Below are positions 17,917 to 25,626 of a DNA stretch of 64,000 nucleotides, piece by piece. The notes below the pieces were generated by a model. The model ran no database searches. It was not told the origin of the DNA and saw nothing but the letters and a program-made list of their open reading frames with translations. A program made the position numbers and the translations under genes. The DNA is from Paenibacillus tianjinensis (GTDB taxonomy: Bacteria; Bacillota; Bacilli; Paenibacillales; Paenibacillaceae). The stretch covers positions 2,542,001 through 2,606,000 of the forward strand of contig NZ_CP070969.1 in assembly GCF_017086365.1 (NCBI RefSeq), written 5' to 3'. Each line of letters starts with the position of its first letter. Position 1 is the first letter of the stretch.

Positions 17917-19353
17917 CTATTGTGTGGTCAGAATCATTTCAAGTGATACCTTACTCACTTCCTGCGGCTCCAGCATGCTGTCAATATAGCCTGACATAAA
18001 TCCTTCCTTTTGACTCTTCCATAACTTATAACCGGGCATAGCTTTGATCTCAGCGGCAGCGCTGGCGGCTTGACCGGCAAAATATTTCACATTCAGCTTA
18101 GACATCATTTCCGCCATGGCCTGTTTTTCCGTTTCCGTGAAGGGACTATCCTGCAGATTCTTTAATGCTTTGTTGTAAGACCCCCCGGCAAAGCTCTGCT
18201 CAGCATAAGCCTTAAAGTTTAACAGATTGGGGTCGGTAATTCCTTCCGCTGCGGCCCAGCCCTCAACATTAACAGATTGCGTATTATATCTGACTTTCCG
18301 GGAGAGCGGATCAAAGGTCATGGCACCATACTGATGCGGGTTGACGGCAAACGCACTTGTGGCAATATCATATACCGGCAGGGCGCCGGAGTCAGCTGTA
18401 CTCTCTTGATCAGAGGCCGGATCGCGGCGGATATCCTGCATGTGGATATGACCGGATAACACCAGATTAAGGCCATCCTTGCGCAGTACTTCCATCGTTT
18501 CCTGACTGTTATTCAGCTTAAAGCCGGAAATAGGCATGGAGGTGTGGCTGAGCAGGTTATGGTGCATTACTGTAATGATGGAGGCATGCTGCTCAGCTGC
18601 CAGCTTCACACAGCCATCCATCCAGTCTAAAGTCTCAGGCAGAATCCGCCCGTCTGTCTGCGGAAATCCATATTTCTCATTGTTCCGGTATTGACTGCTG
18701 TCGATCATAAGCAGCCATAATCCGGGTGCAGCGCTGACAACATAACTCAGACTGTTCTGATCGCGCGAAATCGCCTCATCATATCCATAATCAGCATATA
18801 ACGTTGTAAAGTCCCCATCGGTAATATGTCCGGTAACAATCTGCTGATCTCCCTTGAAGGATCTTGCCCAAGGATTGAACAGATCATGATTTCCGGGAAT
18901 GACATAAACAGAGGTGCCCAGCTCCTCAATACGCTTCAGCTTGGCGGCCAGCTGCTTATGGCTGCTCGCTTCACCGTTGTTCGTCAGATCGCCGCTCAGG
19001 ATCAGAAATTTAGGTTTCTGCTGCTGTACATCATACACCAATGCTTCCATCAGCTCATCGCTGTAAGGCAGCATTTTGCCATCTCCGCCGGATACATAGC
19101 TTTGAAAGGCAGCACCGCCGTCCTGCAGTGCTTTATCAAGATAATGGGTGTCGGTAGCTACCCAGAAGGAAACAGGCTGTTTATAGTCCTTAGGATTTGA
19201 GGAAGCAGCGGCTGTGGAAGCTTCAATGGAGACTGTTGACGATATTGTGTCCCGGCACCCTCCCAGAAGCGATGCAGAGATAATCAGTATAGATAAAGTG
19301 AAAAGCGGTGTTTTTTTTAGCGGAAAAAGCGCTTTTTGCGGTGATGATTTCAT
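17917..19353 (-). CDS. Metallophosphoesterase (calcineurin-like), lipoprotein
   Basis: A 478-residue exported protein with signal peptide and lipobox LLGGC (Cys33). The calcineurin-like dimetal site motifs appear in order: ATDTHYLD (D-x-H), LSGDLTNNG (G-D), IPGNHD (GNHD), TVMHHNL and LSGHIHMQD (GH-x-H). Such enzymes hydrolyse phosphomono- or diesters outside the membrane. The C-terminal 130 residues look like an additional helical domain. The substrate cannot be predicted. It is a single minus-strand gene with a plus-strand neighbour 270 bp upstream. Confidence 0.85.
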   Translation of the reverse strand: MKSSPQKALFPLKKTPLFTLSILIISASLLGGCRDTISSTVSIEASTAAASSNPKDYKQPVSFWVATDTHYLDKALQDGGAAFQSYVSGGDGKMLPYSDELMEALVYDVQQQKPKFLILSGDLTNNGEASSHKQLAAKLKRIEELGTSVYVIPGNHDLFNPWARSFKGDQQIVTGHITDGDFTTLYADYGYDEAISRDQNSLSYVVSAAPGLWLLMIDSSQYRNNEKYGFPQTDGRILPETLDWMDGCVKLAAEQHASIITVMHHNLLSHTSMPISGFKLNNSQETMEVLRKDGLNLVLSGHIHMQDIRRDPASDQESTADSGALPVYDIATSAFAVNPHQYGAMTFDPLSRKVRYNTQSVNVEGWAAAEGITDPNLLNFKAYAEQSFAGGSYNKALKNLQDSPFTETEKQAMAEMMSKLNVKYFAGQAASAAAEIKAMPGYKLWKSQKEGFMSGYIDSMLEPQEVSKVSLEMILTTQ

Positions 19354-19553
19354 ATTTTATGACCTTCCTTCAGCAAATTGGCTGAATTATTGTAGCTTAC
19401 CAGCAGCTACATTGTATATCGGAAAATAGGAGGTGTTTCGAAAATGGTCTATGTGATTATAGAAATTAGTGGAAGGTGAATAAATCACCAGAATACAGCG
19501 ACAATAAGTGTGGGGATTCCGTGTGATATTAGGAAAAAGCTGTGAAATAGTTG

Positions 19554-19582
19554 TTGTCTTATCGGAATTAAAGTGTTATGAT
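19554..19582 (+). promoter_or_regulatory. Sigma-A-type promoter of the nitroreductase gene
   Basis: TTGTCT (19554-19559) and TATGAT (19577-19582) are separated by exactly 17 bp. Confidence 0.6.
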
Positions 19583-19589
19583 ATAAAAA

Positions 19590-19600
19590 AGTAAGTTACT
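19590..19600. promoter_or_regulatory. Inverted repeat AGTAA-G-TTACT (possible HxlR/YodB-type operator)
   Basis: AGTAAGTTACT is a perfect inverted repeat just downstream of the -10 box and before the ribosome binding site. DUF24/HxlR regulators such as YodB control nitroreductases in Bacillus and bind sites with AGTAA/TTACT-like arms. The assignment to that family is inference. Confidence 0.4.
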
Positions 19601-19623
19601 AATATAATGGAGGTAGTTATTTT

Positions 19624-20222
19624 ATGTCAAAACATTCCTGGAAGCTGTTGAAGCAAGACGTTCCGTATACGCCATCAGCAAAGAATCCCCGGTTTCCGAT
19701 GCACAAATCAAGGATATTGTTGAAGCGGCGGTATTACATAGCCCGACTTCATTTAACTCCCAAAGCTCCAGAGCTGTTGTTCTTTTGGGGGAACAGCACG
19801 ACAAGCTGTGGGATATAACAGCAGAAACGCTGCGTAAGATTGTACCTACTGAGCAATTCGAAGGTACAGCACAAAAATTGTCTTCGTTCAAAGCCGGCTA
19901 CGGCTCAGTATTGTTCTTCGAAGACCAGACAGTCGTGAAGAGTCTCCAAGAGAATTTTGCGCTGTATGCAGATAATTTCCCGATTTGGTCTAACCAATCC
20001 TCCGGTATTCTGCAGTTTGTCGTGTGGACGGCATTTGCTGAAGCAGGTCTGGGCGCTTCCCTCCAGCACTACAACCCGCTGATTGACGACGAAGTAAAAG
20101 CAACGTTCGGAATTCCGGCAGAGTGGAAGCTGATTGCCCAAATGCCATTCGGCAAGACGGTTACCCCTCCAGGGGAAAAAGAATTCCAGCCGATTGAAGA
20201 ACGTGTAAAAGTGTTGAAATAA
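19624..20222 (+). pseudogene. Nitroreductase family protein, frameshifted near the start
   Basis: A good ribosome binding site (GGAGG at 19609-19613) leads to ATG at 19624, but that frame soon loses similarity. One frame over, continuous nitroreductase-like sequence runs from 19632 to the stop at 20222 (FLEAVEARRSVYAISKESPV, then SPTSFNSQSSRAVVLLGEQH and AGLGASLQHYNPLID). The sequence would be whole if TCAAAACA had five A residues instead of four, so one base is missing in an A run at codons 2-4. The similarity frame has no usable start upstream, since a stop lies at 19614. The family (YodC/YfkO-like FMN oxidoreductases) reduces nitro compounds and quinones. A true mutation or a sequencing error are both possible. 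Confidence 0.8.
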
Positions 20223-20243
20223 GCACATCACAGAAATGTTTAG

Positions 20244-20294
20244 AACCTCCTTGATCAGGCTAAGTATAACTATAACCTGATCAAGGAGGTTTTT
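20244..20294 (+). terminator. Terminator of the nitroreductase gene that contains the next gene's ribosome binding site
   Basis: AACCTCCTTGATCAGG (20244-20259) pairs perfectly over 16 bp with CCTGATCAAGGAGGTT (20276-20291), followed by TTTTT. The right arm contains AAGGAGGT (20283-20290), the Shine-Dalgarno of the gene starting at 20298. The hairpin would therefore mask that site in any read-through transcript. Confidence 0.85.
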
Positions 20295-20297
20295 GTT

Positions 20298-20492
20298 ATG
20301 CCTTGGAACAAAGATGATTATCCGGACTCGCTGAAGAATTTCATGGCTCCCGTGCGCAACAAGGCGATTGAAATCGCCAATGCACTTTTGGAGGACGGCT
20401 ATGATGAAGGGCGGGCGATCTCCATTGCTACGGCACAGGCCAAGGAATGGGGCGAGAATCACGATAAACAAATCCGCAAGAAAAACACATAA
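20298..20492 (+). CDS. Small YdaT-like protein
   Basis: A 64-residue hydrophilic protein (MPWNKDDYPDSLKNFMAPVR...) that matches the N-terminal domain of B. subtilis YdaT as I remember it: MPW-x-x-DYP-x-S-x-KN, then RNKAIEIANALLEDGYDEGR and AISIATAQAKEW. YdaT is longer and carries an extra C-terminal domain, which is absent here. The biochemical function is unknown; YdaT is a general-stress protein in B. subtilis. AAGGAGGT lies 7 bases before the ATG but is buried in a terminator hairpin, so expression may need a promoter within the loop or hairpin opening. Confidence 0.75.
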   Translation: MPWNKDDYPDSLKNFMAPVRNKAIEIANALLEDGYDEGRAISIATAQAKEWGENHDKQIRKKNT

Positions 20493-20511
20493 TAGGATAA
20501 TAATCTGATTG

Positions 20512-20564
20512 TAAGCGCAGCAAACAGGCCCGGCGGAATCCGCCGGGCCTGTTTGCTGCGCTTA
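20512..20564. terminator. 25-bp perfect hairpin between convergent genes (bidirectional terminator)
   Basis: Positions 20512-20536 are exactly complementary to 20540-20564, with a three-base AAT loop. The stem is GC-rich in its core (CAGGCCCGGCGG). It starts 20 bp after the YdaT-like stop and ends two bases from the PPIase stop codon on the other strand. Confidence 0.8.
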
Positions 20565-20565
20565 A

Positions 20566-21771
20566 TTATTTAGTAGCCGGAGCTTCCGTTGCTGCTGCTT
20601 CTGCGCTAGCCTCAGGGGAAGCAGATGCTTCCGCTTTATCAGTTAGCGTGTTAGTGATTTTAGCTTTGGCCGTCAGATCCTGGAGCCAAGTGGAAGACAT
20701 TTCGGAAACCTTCTGGGAAATCAGCGTCTTTTTGATGTCGTCTTTCTTTTCTTCCAGCGTATATTCTTTTGCTTCTTTGCGGTCAGTCACTTTAATAACG
20801 TGGTAACCGTATTCGGTCTTCACAGCACCACTGGTTTCTCCGACCTTAAGCTTAAAGGCGGCATCCGAGAACTCGGCAACCATGTCTCCTTTTTTGAAGA
20901 AGTCGAGATCTCCGCCCTTATCTTTCGATCCGGTATCCGAGGATTTCTCTTTAGCCAGAGTAGCGAAATCGGCACCGTCTTTAAGCTGTTGAACGATAGC
21001 GTCGGCTTCTTCCTTGGTTTTAACAAGGATGTGGGAAGCGCGAACTTCTTCTTCCTGGTTGAAGGTAGCTTTATTTTCTGTATAGTATTTTGAGATATCT
21101 TCATCCGTAATCTTAACCTGCGGTTCAAGCAGCTTGCGGATCTCGACCTGCAGTGGCATTTGCTTCTTAAGATCATCAAGTGTCATCGAGCTTTGAGCCA
21201 ATGCGGAGTTCAGTGCCTCTTCACCGCCGAACTGGGTCTTCAAATCTTCAATCTCCGTATTGATATCTTCATCGGTAACGGTGATGTTGGCTTTCTTGGC
21301 TTCCTGATCTACGAGTGTAGTGGTGATCAGATTTTGGAGGGTTGATTCACCACCGGCTTCAACGAGTTTATCATACAGCTGTGCCTTGGTAATATCCGTC
21401 CCATTCACGGAAGCTACCGCTGTACTGCTGTCATCTTTTTGGAATGGCGGTTTGATTAGGACAATAATCAGTGCTGCAGCGAGCACGATGGAAGCGATCA
21501 TCCATCCTTTGCCGCCTTTGGAAGCAGGGGAAGGAGGAGGAGTGCTGCCGCCAACTTTGCTCATTACAGGAACAGTTTCAGTAACGCCGGCTGGTGCAGC
21601 GATATGTGCCGGTTTGTGTGCGGCTTCTTCTGAAGCAGTAACTTCTTCTACAGGAGCAGGTACTGCTTCTGCGTCGAGTGAATCTTCATTGTTGTTTACG
21701 GAAGCGTTAACCTCTTCCGGTGTACTGCTGGTACTTTGTTGCTCATTGCCTTCAAATTCTTTTTTGTCCAT
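20566..21771 (-). CDS. Membrane-anchored peptidyl-prolyl cis-trans isomerase (SurA/PrsA-like)
   Basis: A 401-residue protein. Residues 1-88 are a low-complexity, Glu/Ala/Ser/Pro-rich cytoplasmic tail. One membrane helix (about 90-106) follows, then a SurA_N-like helical region and a parvulin PPIC domain at about 243-335 (ASHILVKTKEEA, GGDLDFFKKGDM, YGYHVIKV). The C-terminus is Ala/Ser/Glu-rich. It should help fold exported proteins outside the membrane. It differs from PrsA, which is a lipoprotein with a short signal peptide. GAAGGGAG precedes the ATG at a longish 13-14 bases. It is a single gene. Confidence 0.85.
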   Translation of the reverse strand: MDKKEFEGNEQQSTSSTPEEVNASVNNNEDSLDAEAVPAPVEEVTASEEAAHKPAHIAAPAGVTETVPVMSKVGGSTPPPSPASKGGKGWMIASIVLAAALIIVLIKPPFQKDDSSTAVASVNGTDITKAQLYDKLVEAGGESTLQNLITTTLVDQEAKKANITVTDEDINTEIEDLKTQFGGEEALNSALAQSSMTLDDLKKQMPLQVEIRKLLEPQVKITDEDISKYYTENKATFNQEEEVRASHILVKTKEEADAIVQQLKDGADFATLAKEKSSDTGSKDKGGDLDFFKKGDMVAEFSDAAFKLKVGETSGAVKTEYGYHVIKVTDRKEAKEYTLEEKKDDIKKTLISQKVSEMSSTWLQDLTAKAKITNTLTDKAEASASPEASAEAAATEAPATK

Positions 21772-21900
21772 TATAAGTAATGACTCCCTTCGATATAGGT
21801 GATGCCTGTCTTTCTACAACTTTACCAGAAATCATGATTCCAAACCTTAAGAAAGTATAAAAAAGCACATTTTCTTTTTAAGTTTTCATTAATATAAAGG

Positions 21901-21942
21901 AAAAAGCCGGAGAAGCATGGGATCCCCACGCACCTCCGGCTT
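21901..21942 (-). terminator. Terminator of the LytTR gene (minus strand)
   Basis: AAGCCGGAG (21904-21912) pairs with CTCCGGCTT (21934-21942) around a GGGATCCC core. On the minus strand the hairpin ends in TTTTT. Confidence 0.75.
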
Positions 21943-22009
21943 AGTTGTAGAAGTTAAAAGAATGCATAAGAGGAACTGATTAAGCGTTCTTATGCTCAAC
22001 TTCAAATGC

Positions 22010-22345
22010 TTAAGAAGTAAGCCCTTTCAGCAAATGGCGTATGCTTTCCTGTTTCCGTCTGGGTACACGGACATTTTTGGCGTAGAGGCCCTTTTCTCCG
22101 AAATAGATACAGTCGTCTTCAATTGCGCTGATCTTATTCAGATTTACGTAGCAACCCCCGTAGACATGATAATAACTGGGATTCGACAATAAGCGGTTCA
22201 GTTGCTCGGCAGTCATTCTCTTTTTAATGTTATAGTTTCTGCCGTGAAAGATGACCAAATCATGGTCTCCGACCTTAAAGAACAGAATGTCTGTTTCCAC
22301 CTCGAAGTCCTCATATACGTTTCTGGCTTCCAGCAGGCTGCTCAT
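22010..22345 (-). CDS. LytTR-domain-only DNA-binding protein
   Basis: A 111-residue protein made almost wholly of a LytTR-like fold: DILFFKVGDHDLVIFHGRNY, then HVYGGCYVNLNKISAIEDDC and VRVPRRKQESIRHLLKGL. The usual LytTR pattern Y-x-V-x(4)-YVN-x-x-KI...RRK is clear. There is no receiver domain, so it is not a standard response regulator. It may bind DNA directly, perhaps under control of its own level or a partner. The ATG at 22345 is chosen because AAAGGGGGAAC precedes it. A TATAAT box (plus-strand positions 22393-22398) with an extended TG motif lies upstream. It is divergent from the lactonase gene. Confidence 0.75.
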   Translation of the reverse strand: MSSLLEARNVYEDFEVETDILFFKVGDHDLVIFHGRNYNIKKRMTAEQLNRLLSNPSYYHVYGGCYVNLNKISAIEDDCIYFGEKGLYAKNVRVPRRKQESIRHLLKGLTS

Positions 22346-22392
22346 TCGTGTTCCCCCTTTATACAAAATAAAAGACAGATGTTAGCGCTTTC

Positions 22393-22398
22393 ATTATA
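22393..22398 (-). promoter_or_regulatory. Extended -10 box upstream of the LytTR gene
   Basis: On the minus strand the sequence reads TGCTATAAT, a perfect -10 with the TGN extension. The -35 region (TTCTCA, 17 bp away) is weak. Confidence 0.5.
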
Positions 22399-22463
22399 GC
22401 ATATTTCTTTTCTCTTGAGAAGTCTTATTTTTGAAATGTTTTTTGTCATTTTTTCCGTTGCAT

Positions 22464-22492
22464 TTGTCATAGACGCAGAAAAATTGTAAATT
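22464..22492 (+). promoter_or_regulatory. Putative promoter of the lactonase-family gene
   Basis: TTGTCA (22464-22469) and TAAATT (22487-22492) are separated by 17 bp, about 75 bp before the start codon. Confidence 0.45.
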
Positions 22493-22567
22493 ATAAAGAT
22501 GGCTGCTGAATTAAAGACGGCTGGTATGCATAAACACCGGATGGACTAATGGAGGAGGAATACCGAG

Positions 22568-23674
22568 ATGAATGAGCATTCAAAGCTGTTATTGTTTACC
22601 GGCTCCTACGCGAGTGCGGCGGAAAATGGAGTGCAGGTGTATGAATTTAACGGAGAAGCCGGGGGCACGTTAGACCTGTTGGATAGTGTACAAGGCATTA
22701 TTAACCCTACCTTTGTTAACGTGGACGCTGCGAATCATCGTTTATATGCAATTGGGGAGAAGGCGAATGGTGAAGGCGGCAAAGAAGGCGAGATAGTCTC
22801 CTTCGCGATTGATCCGCAGACCGGTAAGCTGACCGAATTGAACCGGATTCCCACGATGCCAGCTCTCGGAGCAGGACAAACCACAACTTGCCATATTAAC
22901 AGGGATGCAGATAGTGAATATATGGTTGTCTGCAGTTATCACGGCGGCCTGGTTGGCTTAATCAGCGTGGATGAGAACGGCCAGCCCTTGCAGCTCATAG
23001 ATACTGCTGTACATACCGGTAAAGGAACCGTCCCCGGTCAGGAAAAGCCGCATCCGCATTCGGCTATCTTCAGTCTGGATGAACGGTACCTGTTCGTTTC
23101 CGACCTTGGTCTTGATCTGATCCGATCATACCGCATTAACCGGGATCAGAATACCCTTGAGGCTCATGGCGAAACTAAGGTACAGCCTGGCGCAGGTCCG
23201 CGGCATTTTGTCTTCCACCCGGACGGCAAATCGGCTTATGTTATTAACGAATTGAACAGCACAGTCACTTCGTTCCTCTATGACATCGAGGAAGGAACGT
23301 TGCAGACTGCAGTTACTCTTTCTACACTGCCTCAAGATTTCCCGGCGGCAAAGAATAGCTGCGCTGAGATCGCATTCTCGAAGGACGGATGTTTCTTATA
23401 CGGCTCCAACCGTGGTCATGACAGTATTGTAGTCTATGCTGTGAATCCGGATACGGCAGCATTGACCCTGGTGGAGCATGTGTCCACTCGAGGCGGGCAT
23501 CCGCGTCACTTCACTGTGACCCCAGACGGAGAATACTTAATCGTTGCCAACCGCGACGAAAATAACCTGGTGGTGTTCTCAATGGATACAGCCAGCGGCC
23601 GGCTGAGCTTTACCGGCAATACTGCTGAGCTGTCCAAGCCTGTTTGTGTGAAGCCGGCTGTATTCCCTGTCTAG
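22568..23674 (+). CDS. Lactonase family protein (seven-bladed beta-propeller, Pgl-like)
   Basis: A 368-residue protein of the YkgB/Pgl lactonase family. It begins LLLFTGSYASAAENGVQVYEF and shows repeated propeller strands, with PHPHSAIFSLDERYLFVSDLG, GPRHFVFHPDGKSAYVINEL and GGHPRHFTVTPDGEYLIVAN. In E. coli the homologue hydrolyses 6-phosphogluconolactone in the oxidative pentose phosphate pathway, though other lactones or no enzyme activity are possible. No signal peptide is present. GGAGGAGGAATACCGAG precedes the ATG. It is transcribed alone, with a strong terminator downstream. Confidence 0.87.
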   Translation: MNEHSKLLLFTGSYASAAENGVQVYEFNGEAGGTLDLLDSVQGIINPTFVNVDAANHRLYAIGEKANGEGGKEGEIVSFAIDPQTGKLTELNRIPTMPALGAGQTTTCHINRDADSEYMVVCSYHGGLVGLISVDENGQPLQLIDTAVHTGKGTVPGQEKPHPHSAIFSLDERYLFVSDLGLDLIRSYRINRDQNTLEAHGETKVQPGAGPRHFVFHPDGKSAYVINELNSTVTSFLYDIEEGTLQTAVTLSTLPQDFPAAKNSCAEIAFSKDGCFLYGSNRGHDSIVVYAVNPDTAALTLVEHVSTRGGHPRHFTVTPDGEYLIVANRDENNLVVFSMDTASGRLSFTGNTAELSKPVCVKPAVFPV

Positions 23675-23726
23675 GAGAATTATAGCGATTATTGGGAGCG
23701 GCCATTTATTCCGGCTGAACAACGGC

Positions 23727-23765
23727 AAAAGGAACACCGGACGGGTTAGCTCCGGTGTTCCTTTT
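23727..23765 (+). terminator. Rho-independent terminator after the lactonase gene
   Basis: AAAAGGAACACCGGA (23727-23741) pairs perfectly with TCCGGTGTTCCTTTT (23751-23765). The stem could act in both directions. Confidence 0.85.
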
Positions 23766-23828
23766 GAATTAGTGCTGCTATGTTCGTTTGTCGGATTGAA
23801 GAAGCTGAAATGATAAGGGAAGAGTAGC

Positions 23829-24050
23829 TTATTTAAGCGAGACGGGCTTTAACGGCACGATTGTCGAGACCGCAGATTTGAACAAAACGTTCTGTCTGCC
23901 ATCACCCTGGCCCTGCAGAGTAATTGTATAAGCGTCATATGAGGTAACGAGTCCCTGCATCTTGACCCCATTGGTTGTAAAAATCGTCACGGGCACCTTT
24001 GTTGAAATACACTGGTTCAACAAACGTTCCTGTAATTTTAGACTTTCCAC
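23829..24050 (-). CDS. Hfq-like RNA chaperone (divergent)
   Basis: A 73-residue Sm-fold protein. The N-terminal LKLQERLLNQ, Sm1 region VPVTIFTTNGVKMQGLVTSYD and Sm2 region VLFKSAVSTIVP follow Hfq. Hfq hexamers bind A- or U-rich RNA and assist small RNAs. The near-invariant His of the Sm2 motif (Y/F-K-H-A) is Ser59 here, which should alter the U-binding proximal face. I prefer GTG at 24050, because GGAG lies 9 bases before it; the ATG at 24065 lacks a Shine-Dalgarno. The usual hfq next to miaA is not in this window, so this may be a second copy. Confidence 0.75.
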   Translation of the reverse strand: MESLKLQERLLNQCISTKVPVTIFTTNGVKMQGLVTSYDAYTITLQGQGDGRQNVLFKSAVSTIVPLKPVSLK

Positions 24051-24090
24051 TTGGCAGCACTCCATCTTTTATGAATTGACTTCCGGGTTC

Positions 24091-24096
24091 ATTATA
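24091..24096 (-). promoter_or_regulatory. Extended -10 box upstream of the hfq-like gene
   Basis: The minus strand reads TGTTATAAT, a perfect -10 with TGN extension, about 40 bp before the proposed GTG start. No good -35 is visible. Confidence 0.5.
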
Positions 24097-24158
24097 ACAC
24101 GAGAACCCCTATCCCAGGAAATGACTTCCCAGTCTACAAAATAAACAAGGGGGTAGTT

Positions 24159-24803
24159 ATGCTTTATTATCGGAACTGGTCTAGAGGGGGCCGCTTGTTC
24201 TTGGGGTTTCTGCTGGGCTTTACTGTCATTGCCGTACTAGTGATGTTCGACCGGACCGCTTCCTTTGATAACTTCATCACACGTAATGTACAGTCAGCAG
24301 AGTCGCCAGTACTTACTGTGATAGCCAAAAACCTGTCCCTGATAGGTTCGACTTGGTTTGTTGTTGTCCTATCACTGGTGACTATAACACTGCTGTTCCT
24401 AGTGCTTAAACACCGCATGGAACTGATCCTGTTTGTCTGGGTTGCACTAGGCTCGCAGCTTCTAAATACATTGTTCAAGCTGTGGTTCCGCCGCGAGCGG
24501 CCTACCATTCACCGCCTGATCGAACAGGAAGGTTTCAGCTTTCCCAGCGGGCATTCCATGGCGGCTTTTTCCTTGTACGGGGCTGTTGCCTATTTGCTCT
24601 GGCGTCATATGCGGTATAGAGCGCAGAGGATTCTGCTAATTCTGTTTACTGTCTTGATGACAGCCGGCATTGGCTGGAGCCGGGTTTATCTGGGTGTCCA
24701 CTATCCCAGCGATGTTATCGGGGGGTACGCTGCCAGCGGGGCTTGGCTGATGTTGTCTATCGCAGGTTTCGAGGCATACCGGAGCAGAAGGCGGCGGAAA
24801 TAA
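24159..24803 (+). CDS. PAP2-family phosphatase
   Basis: A 214-residue integral membrane protein with about five to six segments and the three acid-phosphatase motifs: KLWFRRERP (K-x6-RP type, near 107-115), FPSGHS (PSGH, about 129-132) and SRVYLGVHYPSD (SR-x5-H-x3-D, about 174-185). Such enzymes dephosphorylate lipid pyrophosphates, for example undecaprenyl-pyrophosphate or phosphatidylglycerol-phosphate, on the outer face of the membrane. The substrate is not certain. GGGGGTAG precedes the ATG. The gene diverges from the hfq-like gene. Confidence 0.9.
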   Translation: MLYYRNWSRGGRLFLGFLLGFTVIAVLVMFDRTASFDNFITRNVQSAESPVLTVIAKNLSLIGSTWFVVVLSLVTITLLFLVLKHRMELILFVWVALGSQLLNTLFKLWFRRERPTIHRLIEQEGFSFPSGHSMAAFSLYGAVAYLLWRHMRYRAQRILLILFTVLMTAGIGWSRVYLGVHYPSDVIGGYAASGAWLMLSIAGFEAYRSRRRRK

Positions 24804-24816
24804 ACTTGGCCGTACC

Positions 24817-24862
24817 AAAAAATACGGATACCAGCGGCTAGCTTTGCTAAGGTATCCGTATT
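24817..24862 (-). terminator. Terminator hairpin between convergent genes (T tract on minus strand)
   Basis: AATACGGATACC (24821-24832) pairs perfectly with GGTATCCGTATT (24851-24862). On the minus strand a run of six T follows, so it ends the secreted-protein gene and probably also the PAP2 gene. Confidence 0.8.
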
Positions 24863-24870
24863 ATAATGCA

Positions 24871-25365
24871 TTACTTGGTCTTGAGCGGCTGCTCTGACGG
24901 TTTGCCTTTATGGGCATTTGTGGCATTACTGATGCTAAGCTTCAGAAGCGCGGGAAGACCCGCCTTCAGCTTTTTGACTTCATCCTTTGTGAGCTGGCCG
25001 TCCTGTATGGACTCATCCAGTTTCTGGCTTGCCGCGTCGCTCAGCTTCTGTATATATTGATCTTCGCTCCAGCCCTTTTTTTCCTTTGCCAGGCTGTAAA
25101 GGGATTGTCCGCTCTTCAGGCTGTTCATCAGCTCAGCGCGGTCCATATCCAGCAGTTTGGCGGTTTCACTCAGGATAAAAGGTCCTCCTGCCCTGAATCC
25201 CCGCGCGTGATGCGGATGCGACGGCTGTTCTTGACCGGATTGAACACTGTCCGCTGATGGTACGGGCGTGCTGCCGGAAGAATTCTCTGCAAATACAGCT
25301 GCCGGTGTCAGGCTTAGCATGACGGCTGCCGCAAATGCAGTCATTCTTTTAATGCTGCTATTCAT
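24871..25365 (-). CDS. Secreted protein of unknown function
   Basis: A 164-residue protein with a clear signal peptide (MNSSIKRMTAFAAAVMLSLTPAAVFAEN, likely cut after VFA) and a Ser/Pro/Gln/His-rich spacer. A helical domain of about 95 residues follows, starting at ILSETAKLLDMDRAELMNSL and continuing GQSLYSLAKEKKGWSEDQYIQKL. The repeated pattern of short helices with Leu-Asp-Lys spacing resembles small exported domains seen in Bacilli (DUF2680-like), but I cannot assign a function. It is a single minus-strand gene. Confidence 0.65.
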   Translation of the reverse strand: MNSSIKRMTAFAAAVMLSLTPAAVFAENSSGSTPVPSADSVQSGQEQPSHPHHARGFRAGGPFILSETAKLLDMDRAELMNSLKSGQSLYSLAKEKKGWSEDQYIQKLSDAASQKLDESIQDGQLTKDEVKKLKAGLPALLKLSISNATNAHKGKPSEQPLKTK

Positions 25366-25559
25366 GGGGTCACCTCTCGGGTATGTGATGGTACTGCCGT
25401 AATCAGTATTCCCGGGAAGCTGAAAGAATTCTGAAAGCCAGCTTAAGACTTTCTAAAATTCGTCTTCCTGCTTCATGGGTAATTACATTTGTACTCTATT
25501 AGAGATTGACCGAAGCTTCCGAGGATATACATAAAAGGTGTGAACATAACTTAAAGCGT

Positions 25560-25622
25560 ATGCTTCCGAAGCGAGTTTTGCCGAAGTACTTCAAATGGAG
25601 TCTATGCTATACAAAACTTTAG
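25560..25622 (+). promoter_or_regulatory. Leader element, copy B (first of a tandem pair)
   Basis: ATGCTTCCGAAGCG (25560-25573), then GTTTTG (25575-25580) pairing with CAAAAC (25612-25617). It shares TGGAGTCTATGCTATACAAA with copy C, which begins a few bases later. In this copy the right arm is followed by TTTAGGC, not by a ribosome binding site. Positions 25366-25559 upstream hold no gene I can support. Confidence 0.55.
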
Positions 25623-25626
25623 GCAT

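Noticed and set aside
20238..20263. Sigma-B-type promoter for the YdaT-like gene (GTTTAG...GGCTAA)
   Set aside because: Only a partial match, lying within the terminator stem, and I cannot assume that this organism has sigma-B.
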